NCBI GenBank assembly: GCA_003133485.1
Contig: PKXR01000120.1
Coordinates: 1-5,678 of the forward strand
DNA: 5,678 nucleotides
Source of the DNA: Candidatus Dormiibacterota bacterium
GTDB lineage: Bacteria; Chloroflexota; Dormibacteria; UBA8260; Bog-877
Reading direction: 5' to 3'
In this document: piece by piece, positions 1-5,678 of the stretch
Position numbering within the stretch: the stretch's first letter is position 1
Layout: each line of letters begins with the position of its first letter
Program-made: the position numbers and the translations under genes
The notes under the pieces: model-generated
What the model saw: the letters and a program-made list of their open reading frames with translations, nothing else
What the model was told of the DNA's origin: nothing
Database searches by the model: none

Positions 1-2382
1 ACGGCCATCCGACAGCGGGCGGGGTCGGCGGAGTACGACATTCAGGCCTTCGCTCGCCAGGGTTTCACGACCGCCCAGGTGAAGGCCATCGCCAAGCTCA
101 AGGTGGTCAGCACCGCGTCTCCGCTCGAGGAGAAGGCCGACCTGGCTCGCCTCCCTTCCCATGCCTTCCGGCAGGTGGTGCTGGTAGCGACTGGCGCCAA
201 GGGGGTGGCTCTCCGGCCGCTGCCGGTCATCCGGGGACGTGGACCTCGCTCGGTGGGAGAGGTGGCGCTGAGCCAGAACCTCGCCCCAGGCATCTCGCTC
301 ACCACTGGGGCGGTCACGCCGGGCAAGGTCGGAATCGGACAGAAGCTGCAGTTGATCGATTCCAAGGGCGCAACGAAATTCCGGGTAGTGGGGGTGGTCT
401 CCAACTCCTCCTTGGGGGCCCCCTTCACCGCGGACGCCGTCTACATCACCCAGGCGACGGCCCATAAGCTGTTCTCCGCTGGACTTCAGGTCAGCGAGGT
501 CGCAGTCAGACTTCGCCCCGGCGCGACCGTGCCCCAACTTCTCAGCGAGCTCTCCCACTCGGTCCACACTCAGTACACCGTCAGTAACCCCAGGTCGGTG
601 CCCGACGGGGACCCGGTTGGGGAGCTGCAGCCCATCCTTGATGGCATCACGGCCCTGAGCCTGCTGCTCGCCTTCGCGGTGATCGCCGCCACCTTCAGCT
701 CGTTGGTGCTCGACCGTCGCCGGGAGATCGGATTGCTGCGGCTGGCCGGAGCCAGCCGGGGCTTGATCTTTCGGAGCTTCCTCCGGGAGGCGATCGCCGC
801 CTCCGTTCTGGGTGCGGCGATCGGGGTTGGGGTCGGTTATCTGCTGGCGCTGGTCCTGATCGCGGTCTCCACTCCCTCGGGGGTTAGTCCCGAGCCGAGG
901 ATTCAGGTTGATGTTGGCTGGACTGTGGCCGCCTTCTTGCTGGTCTTACTCCTGGGGGTGCTCGCCGCTGCGCTGCCGGCGGTCCAGGCGGCTCGGATCC
1001 CACCGCTGGTGGCAGTCAGACCACCCACGCTGCGCGAGGGCCGCTGGTGGGCGCTGCAGCTGCCCTTGGTGGCATTGGGAATCATCGGAGCCGACTTCTT
1101 CTTCACGAACGGGGGTGCGCTGGGCGTCGGCCTGGGCGCCGCTTTTGCCTACCTCGCGATCTGTGCTGCCATCGGGAGGATCGGGCCGCTGCTGGTGCGC
1201 GGCTTGAGCGCGGTGCTGGGCCCGCTGATCGGGACTCCGGTGGCAGCGATCTCCGCCCGCAGTCGCACTCGCCCGGCCCGCACCTCATTAGCGACGGCGG
1301 CCCTGTTCGTTAGCGTGGCGACCGCCATTGGCCTGGTGGGACTATCGAGCGCCGCCTTGACCGCCGGCCAGGTCTGGGTGGACCACCTCTTCGTCGGCCA
1401 ATACCTTCTGGTCAGCCCGGCGGTTCAGTCCCAGAAGGTGGAGCAGCAGGTGTTGAGCGCGATTTCGGCCAAGACAGGCCGCTCCACCTTGGTGGCGTCA
1501 GCCCCGGTCCGCTTCGTGGCGGGCCGGGTGGGCCACCAAGCGATCTCCTTGGCGGCCACCTCGGCAACGGCCTACGGCATCAGCGGGGCGCTGCAGTTCG
1601 TTCACGGCAGCCGGGACTCGGCCCTCGCCCAGGTGGCGTCGGGTCAGGGCGTGCTGCTGCCGCTCGAGCTTGCCGATTCTCTCCATGCCGCGGTCGGGTC
1701 AAAGATCCAAGTGATTACGACCAGCGGAACCGGCTCCTTCCGGGTGGTGGGCGTGGTCGCCCACACTCTCCCGGGCCCCTCCGGAGAGGAGTCGGCTGTC
1801 GTCGACAGTGCGGTTGCGAAGAAGGACTTTGGGGCGGCTGCCGAGGGTTTCAACCTCATCCAGCTGCAGTTGCGAGGCGGGGCTAACCTGCAGCATCCGG
1901 TGGCGCTGGCCGCCTTTGAGTACGGGATGGAGGAGGAAACGGTGTCTACCGTTCGGCAGGGGGTGGACCTCGGTGTTCAGCACGACGTCGCCGCGCTCTC
2001 CGCGCTGGCGCTTGTCGGGGTGGTGATCGCCATCCTGGCCGCCATCAATACCGTGGTCTTGGGAGCCCGCGAAGGCACCCGGGACATGGCGCTGCTGCGG
2101 GTGGTCGGACTCAGTCGGGCAGAGACGCGGCGGGCGGTGTTGGGGGACGCCCTGGCCACCGCTGTAGCCGGATGCGTCATCGGCATAGCCGTCGGAGTCG
2201 GCCTGATCGCCCCGGAGGTCCACGTGGCCAGCTCGGCCGCCCTGCCCCTCACCTTCGAGTTCCCAGGCCTCGTGATCCTGGCGGTGGTGCTGGCAGTGAT
2301 TGTGGCCATCCTGCTGGCGGCCGTGATTCCAGCGCGGCAGCTCAGCAATCTTGATCCGCTGGCGGCGCTGAGCGTCGAGTGA
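1..2382 (+). CDS. ABC transporter permease, two-repeat FtsX/MacB-like family (5' end outside window)
   Basis: Membrane subunit of an ABC transporter. Relatives (LolC/E, MacB, BceB-like and FtsX families) pair with a separate MacB/LolD-like ATPase and handle lipoproteins, peptides or envelope signals; the substrate here is unknown. The frame is open from base 1, giving 793 visible codons ending in TGA at 2380-2382. The missing part should hold the first membrane helix and the start of the first extracytoplasmic domain. By window codon, I read extracytoplasmic domain 1 to about 210, helices near 215-235, 264-290 and 308-328, central helices near 354-368, 375-399 and 428-453, a second extracytoplasmic domain of about 200 residues, then helices near 665-687, 717-737 and 757-778. 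FtsX hallmarks occur twice: 'RRREIGLLRLAGASR' (from 718) and 'RDMALLRVVGLSR' (from 2080). The segments 'PAVQAARIPPLVAVR' and 'PARQLSNLDPLAALSVE' close the two repeats. The GTG at 79 is not the start, because domain-like sequence continues upstream of it. Family assignment is firm; a partner ATPase gene is probably just upstream. Confidence 0.9.
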   Translation, partial: TAIRQRAGSAEYDIQAFARQGFTTAQVKAIAKLKVVSTASPLEEKADLARLPSHAFRQVVLVATGAKGVALRPLPVIRGRGPRSVGEVALSQNLAPGISLTTGAVTPGKVGIGQKLQLIDSKGATKFRVVGVVSNSSLGAPFTADAVYITQATAHKLFSAGLQVSEVAVRLRPGATVPQLLSELSHSVHTQYTVSNPRSVPDGDPVGELQPILDGITALSLLLAFAVIAATFSSLVLDRRREIGLLRLAGASRGLIFRSFLREAIAASVLGAAIGVGVGYLLALVLIAVSTPSGVSPEPRIQVDVGWTVAAFLLVLLLGVLAAALPAVQAARIPPLVAVRPPTLREGRWWALQLPLVALGIIGADFFFTNGGALGVGLGAAFAYLAICAAIGRIGPLLVRGLSAVLGPLIGTPVAAISARSRTRPARTSLATAALFVSVATAIGLVGLSSAALTAGQVWVDHLFVGQYLLVSPAVQSQKVEQQVLSAISAKTGRSTLVASAPVRFVAGRVGHQAISLAATSATAYGISGALQFVHGSRDSALAQVASGQGVLLPLELADSLHAAVGSKIQVITTSGTGSFRVVGVVAHTLPGPSGEESAVVDSAVAKKDFGAAAEGFNLIQLQLRGGANLQHPVALAAFEYGMEEETVSTVRQGVDLGVQHDVAALSALALVGVVIAILAAINTVVLGAREGTRDMALLRVVGLSRAETRRAVLGDALATAVAGCVIGIAVGVGLIAPEVHVASSAALPLTFEFPGLVILAVVLAVIVAILLAAVIPARQLSNLDPLAALSVE

Positions 2383-2389
2383 CTCGTCG

Positions 2390-3856
2390 GTGACCGCCAT
2401 TCCAGAAGAGGGGAGCCTGGAGGACCTGCTGGGCAACCGGGGTCGGCGATTGCGGCGCCTGGTGTTGCTGGCCTCTCTCGGGTGCGTTCTGGGCCTGGCG
2501 GTCTTCGCTGTGCCCCACGAGTTCCCGGCCCGCCCCGGCGGTCTGGCGGTCGACTACCGAGTGTTCTACGCGGCCGGTGAGCTGATCGGCAAGGGTGCCA
2601 ACCCCTACCACCTGGGAATTCTTCAGGCCGCCGAACAGGCGGCTGACCACTACTCCGGCCTCAACCCCGTGCTCGACACCTTTGCCGACCCGCCCATCGC
2701 TGCCTGGATTCTGGATCCTCTTTCCCATCTGCCCTTCTGGCTCAGCTACGCGCTGCTGAGCGCGGTGGGCTTATTGGTGATGGTGTTGACGGTCACCCTG
2801 CTAGCCCGGGACCTCGGCTGGCGCCACACCGGCATTCTGGCGGCGGCCGTGGTTGTCTCCTGGATCGGTCTGCTCGGACTGATTGATGGCCAGTTCGATG
2901 CATTTCTCTTGGCGGCCCTAGCCGGGTCGATGCTCTTGGCCTGGCATGAGCGGAGCGTAGCTGCGGGGCTGGTTTTGGGCCTGACCCTGCTCAAACCCAC
3001 CTTGCTTTGGCCGGTCCCCATCTTCATGTTTCTGGCGCTCTGGCCGGACCGCCGGAGGGCCCTGCACTTCGCCGCCGGGTTCCTGGCGGTGGCAGCGGTG
3101 TTCACGCTTGCCAGCTGGTCGTTACTGGTGTCCTGGTGGCACCAGCTCGGCGTGTTCGGAGGCGGGGTCGGGACCCAGCAGCCGGACCTGGCCGGGCTTC
3201 CCGGACTGTTGGGGGCAGCGCCGCACTCGTGGCGGTTGGGCACCGGGCTGACGGCCCCCGCCACGCTGGGTATCGTGGCGCTCGCTCTCGCCTCGATGGC
3301 GGTCTTCGGCGTCTGGATGATGGTCTCCCCGGAATGGCGGCAGGTGAGCCCGGTGGGCAGGGTCACTTGGGCGGTGGCGCTGCCGGTGGGGATCTGGCTC
3401 CTGGCCATTCCCTACGCCCATCCCAACGACGACCTTCTGCTGCTGCCCTTGTTCATGCTGACCGTGGGCCGCGATGCGCGCCGAGTTCATGGGCTGGGGC
3501 TCGGCCTCTCGGCGGCAACCCTGGTGCTGCTCCTGCTGATCTGGCCGGCGGAGGTGGTGCCCTGGCCGATCGGGATTGTTCTGCTGGCGCTCATCGCGGG
3601 CGCGGTCTGGCACTGGCGGACCGACATCCGCCTGACTGGATTCGGGGCAGGTCTCTGCGTACTGGCCCTGGCGACCTTGCCCCCGGTGTGGAGTTTTCAC
3701 CTCCTCGCGGTCGGCCTCACGCCGATCGCAGTGCTGATCGTAGTGGTCGAGGGAGCCCGAACCTGCTGGATGGAGGTCGGGGGAGCGGGCACCGGCCCCG
3801 CCTACTTCGAGGAGCCAGCGCGGAGGGGGATTGCCCAGCCGGCGAGCGGGGCATAA
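2390..3856 (+). CDS. Polytopic membrane glycosyltransferase, GT87/DUF2029 family (putative polyprenyl-phosphate-sugar dependent)
   Basis: A 488-residue integral membrane protein resembling GT87 enzymes (GT-C fold), such as the mycobacterial mannosyltransferase PimE. Those enzymes use a polyprenyl-phosphate sugar and act on the outer face of the membrane. Family-like features are an N-terminal helix (about 22-41) followed by the loop motif 'VDYRVFYAAGELI', whose Asp55 is at the place of the proposed catalytic Asp of GT87. Next come 'NPYH' (71-74), the 'FADPPIAAWILDPLSHLP' segment (98-115), 'GQFDAFLLAALAGSMLLAW' (167-185), 'AAGLVLGLTLLKPTLLWP' (191-208) and 'YAHPNDDLLLLPLFML' (342-357). Further hydrophobic helices run to about 454, then a polar tail of about 34 residues. 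GTG at 2390 is the first usable start: an in-frame TGA lies at 2369-2371 and no start codon falls between. The start is 7 bases after the permease stop, with only a weak GAG upstream, which suggests co-transcription or coupling. Sugar and acceptor cannot be read from sequence; a role in glycolipid or envelope glycan synthesis is an inference. Confidence 0.82.
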   Translation: MTAIPEEGSLEDLLGNRGRRLRRLVLLASLGCVLGLAVFAVPHEFPARPGGLAVDYRVFYAAGELIGKGANPYHLGILQAAEQAADHYSGLNPVLDTFADPPIAAWILDPLSHLPFWLSYALLSAVGLLVMVLTVTLLARDLGWRHTGILAAAVVVSWIGLLGLIDGQFDAFLLAALAGSMLLAWHERSVAAGLVLGLTLLKPTLLWPVPIFMFLALWPDRRRALHFAAGFLAVAAVFTLASWSLLVSWWHQLGVFGGGVGTQQPDLAGLPGLLGAAPHSWRLGTGLTAPATLGIVALALASMAVFGVWMMVSPEWRQVSPVGRVTWAVALPVGIWLLAIPYAHPNDDLLLLPLFMLTVGRDARRVHGLGLGLSAATLVLLLLIWPAEVVPWPIGIVLLALIAGAVWHWRTDIRLTGFGAGLCVLALATLPPVWSFHLLAVGLTPIAVLIVVVEGARTCWMEVGGAGTGPAYFEEPARRGIAQPASGA

Positions 3857-3857
3857 T
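3831..3857 (+). promoter_or_regulatory. Candidate secA promoter overlapping the upstream stop codon
   Basis: CATAAT at 3852-3857 matches five of six bases of the TATAAT -10 consensus, and its TAA (3854-3856) is also the stop codon of the glycosyltransferase gene. TTGCCC at 3831-3836 matches TTGACA at four of six positions, but the spacer is only 15 bases, shorter than the optimum. A start site 6-8 bases past the hexamer would fall around 3863-3865, about 4-6 bases before the secA ATG, giving a nearly leaderless message. This fits the lack of a Shine-Dalgarno sequence before secA. It is an AT-rich hexamer in very GC-rich surroundings, but one such match can occur by chance, so the call is tentative. 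Confidence 0.35.
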
Positions 3858-3868
3858 CCTCTGGCGTC

Positions 3869-5678
3869 ATGAGTGTCTTCAGCCGGATCTACGACCCCAC
3901 CCGCCGGGAGGTCCGCCGCCACACGGGAGAGGTGGCCGAGATCGCCGAGGTCGGCGAGGAGCTCAAGCTGCTCTCCGACGCCGAGCTCCGGGCCAAGACG
4001 GACGAGTTCAAGCGGCGACTGGAGGAGGGCGAGACCGTCGACGATCTGCTGGTCGAGGCGTTTGCGGTCGCGCGCGAGGCGGCCCAGCGCCAGCTGGGGA
4101 TGCGGCCCTTCGATGTGCAGTGCCTAGGGGGCATCGTTCTGCACCAGGGAAAGATCGCGGAGATGAAGACCGGCGAGGGCAAGACGTTGGTGGCCGCGCT
4201 GCCGCTTTATCTCAATGCCCTGACCGGAAGAGGCTGCTTCCTCGTCACCGTCAACGATTTCCTGGCCCGCCGTGACGCCGGCTGGAACGCGCCGCTCTTT
4301 CACGCCCTGGGCATGCAGGTCGGCGTGATCATCCCTGATCAATCGTTGGTCTATGACCCTGAGTACACCGACGAGGAACACACCGACGTCCGGCTGCGCC
4401 ACCTACGGCCCGTGTCGCGCGGAGAGGCCTACCAAGCCGATGTGGTCTACGCCACCAACAACGAGATGGGCTTCGACTACCTGCGCGACAATCTGGCCCG
4501 TTCCTCCGAACAAAAGGTGCAGCGCGACCGCTACTACGCGATCATCGACGAGGTTGACTCGATCCTCATCGACGAGGCTCGCACCCCGCTGATCATCAGC
4601 GGGCTGGGTGAAGAGGCACCGGAAAAATACTATCAATATGCGGGGCTCATTCCCCGGCTCACGCCCGAGGAAGATTTCACCATCGATGAGAAGACGAAGT
4701 CCGGCAGTCTCACTGATGAGGGCGTGGAGAAGATCGAGCGCATGACCGGCGTTGCCAACATCTACGACATCGAGCATGTGGATGAGGCGCACCACATCAA
4801 CCAGGCGTTGCGGGCACACGCCCTGTACCTGAAGGACCGGGAGTACATCGTGCGTGACGGTGAGGTGGTGATCGTCGATGAGTTCACCGGACGCACCATG
4901 CCCGGCCGGAGGTGGTCGGACGGGCTGCACCAAGCGATCGAGGCCAAGGAGGGGGTCAAGGTGCAGCAGGAGCAGCGGACCCTGGCCACCGTCACCTTCC
5001 AGAACTACTTTCGCACCTTCGAGGTGCTGGCGGGGATGACCGGGACCGCCATCACCGAGGCCGAGGAGTTTCACAAGATCTACCGACTCGAGGTGGTGCC
5101 GATACCCACCAACCGACCCATGGTGCGGCTCGACGAACCCGACCTGATCTTTCGCTCGGAGGAGGTTAAGTTCAAGGCCATCGCCGATGAGATCGAGGAA
5201 CGGAGCCGGAAGGGTCAGCCGGTGCTGGTCGGCACCGTGAGCATTGAGAAGAGCGAGCGTCTCTCCCGGCTCCTGGAGAAACGCGGAGTCGCGCACGAGG
5301 TCCTCAACGCCAAGCAGCACGAGCGGGAGGCGGAGGTGGTTGCCGCGGCGGGGCAGCAATCGGCGGTCACCATCGCCACCAACATGGCCGGGCGTGGCAC
5401 CGACATCGTGCTGGGGGAGGGGGTCCAAGAACTCGGAGGCCTCTACATCATGGGCACCGAAAGGCACGAGTCGAGGCGCATCGACAACCAGCTACGGGGT
5501 CGCGCAGGCCGGCAGGGTGACCCCGGCGAGAGCCGGTTCTATCTGTCACTCCAAGACGACCTGTTGCGACTGTTCGCGACCGGCGCCGTCTCGTGGGTGA
5601 TGGATCGCACCATGCCCGACGACCTGCCCATCGAAGCCAAGATGGTCTCCAAAGCCATCGAACGGGCCCAGAACACCG
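3869..5678 (+). CDS. secA: Protein translocase subunit SecA (3' end outside window)
   Basis: SecA is the cytoplasmic ATPase that drives unfolded preproteins through the SecYEG channel. The frame has 603 visible codons with no stop and runs off the right edge; family members are usually about 800-950 residues, so roughly a third is missing. Visible motifs are the N-terminal '[13 protein letters not shown]', the Q-motif region '[22 protein letters not shown]', Walker A 'MKTGEGKT' (99-106), '[12 protein letters not shown]', '[13 protein letters not shown]', Walker B '[19 protein letters not shown]' (227-245), and a preprotein-binding domain from about 246. After these come '[20 protein letters not shown]' (from 336), 'GMTGTA' (389-394), '[13 protein letters not shown]' (from 451), '[12 protein letters not shown]' (from 505) and '[14 protein letters not shown]' (538-551). 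All nucleotide-binding residues I would expect look intact. The helical wing, scaffold end and any C-terminal zinc motif lie outside the window. The ATG at 3869 is the first possible start, since an in-frame TAA ends at 3856. No Shine-Dalgarno sequence precedes it. A 21-residue insertion relative to E. coli lies between Walker A and B (about 157-185). Confidence 0.98.
   Translation, partial: MSVFSRIYDPTRREVRRHTGEVAEIAEVGEELKLLSDAELRAKTDEFKRRLEEGETVDDLLVEAFAVAREAAQRQLGMRPFDVQCLGGIVLHQGKIAEMKTGEGKTLVAALPLYLNALTGRGCFLVTVNDFLARRDAGWNAPLFHALGMQVGVIIPDQSLVYDPEYTDEEHTDVRLRHLRPVSRGEAYQADVVYATNNEMGFDYLRDNLARSSEQKVQRDRYYAIIDEVDSILIDEARTPLIISGLGEEAPEKYYQYAGLIPRLTPEEDFTIDEKTKSGSLTDEGVEKIERMTGVANIYDIEHVDEAHHINQALRAHALYLKDREYIVRDGEVVIVDEFTGRTMPGRRWSDGLHQAIEAKEGVKVQQEQRTLATVTFQNYFRTFEVLAGMTGTAITEAEEFHKIYRLEVVPIPTNRPMVRLDEPDLIFRSEEVKFKAIADEIEERSRKGQPVLVGTVSIEKSERLSRLLEKRGVAHEVLNAKQHEREAEVVAAAGQQSAVTIATNMAGRGTDIVLGEGVQELGGLYIMGTERHESRRIDNQLRGRAGRQGDPGESRFYLSLQDDLLRLFATGAVSWVMDRTMPDDLPIEAKMVSKAIERAQNT

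Noticed and set aside
79..81. GTG as a start codon for the permease
   Set aside because: The same frame is open to base 1 and the upstream 26 codons read as normal extracytoplasmic-domain sequence. A protein starting here would also lack the N-terminal helix expected of the family.
1699..2436. Minus-strand open frame of 245 codons opposite the permease 3' end
   Set aside because: Its translation is rich in Gln, His and Arg with no recognisable domain, and it overlaps well-supported coding sequence of the permease.
3122..3922. Minus-strand open frame of 266 codons crossing the glycosyltransferase-secA junction
   Set aside because: It has Arg/His/Gln/Pro-rich low-complexity translation and runs antisense to both genes. 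There is no sign of an independent promoter or conserved motif.
3007..4275. Plus-strand open frame of 422 codons spanning the glycosyltransferase and secA
   Set aside because: It overlaps two genes with clear family motifs in another frame. The Gly/Arg/Pro/Ala-rich translation without domain structure is typical of an alternative-frame shadow in GC-rich DNA.
4403..5467. Long minus-strand open frame of 354 codons opposite secA
   Set aside because: It lies entirely antisense to strongly conserved secA. Its Leu/His/Asp/Gly-rich translation is what the complement of high-GC codons gives, and it has no recognisable domain.
1..5678. Search for a novel multi-gene system, CRISPR array, tRNA/rRNA gene, insertion sequence or terminator hairpin
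   Set aside because: The coding sequences fill the window except for 7- and 12-base gaps. I saw no spaced direct repeats, terminal inverted repeats, transposase motifs, tRNA-like cloverleaf or hairpin followed by a T run.

Overview
The window is a compact stretch of GC-rich bacterial chromosome, roughly two-thirds G+C by eye with a strong G/C bias at third codon positions. It carries three genes, all on the plus strand, with almost no intergenic DNA. From left to right they are the 3' part of a two-repeat FtsX/MacB-type ABC transporter permease (1-2382, its 5' end outside the window), a complete polytopic glycosyltransferase of the GT87/DUF2029 type (2390-3856), and the first 603 codons of secA, the preprotein translocase ATPase (3869 to the right edge, still open).

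The organism is probably a high-GC bacterium of the Chloroflexota/Dormibacterota side of the tree. The main clue is a SecA insertion of about 21 residues between the Walker A and DEVD motifs, carrying a 'YDPEY...LRHLRPVSR' signature. From memory this resembles Chloroflexota SecA proteins and is absent from E. coli SecA. This is an inference from recall, not from a search. An actinobacterial origin cannot be excluded from composition alone.

The gaps are 7 bases (permease to glycosyltransferase) and 12 bases (glycosyltransferase to secA). Neither downstream start has a convincing Shine-Dalgarno sequence. The first pair looks like a co-transcribed, possibly translationally coupled, cell-envelope pair. 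For secA, a CATAAT hexamer overlaps the stop codon of the glycosyltransferase gene, with its last base 11 bases before the ATG. It could start a transcript with almost no leader, so secA may have its own promoter despite the tight packing.

All three products act at the cytoplasmic membrane: export or remodelling of an envelope substrate, lipid-linked sugar transfer, and Sec-dependent protein export. The sequence does not show a direct functional link beyond that. There is no RNA gene, mobile element, CRISPR array or long non-coding stretch. I see no evidence of a novel multi-gene system here; the observations worth checking are the secA start/promoter arrangement and the SecA insertion.
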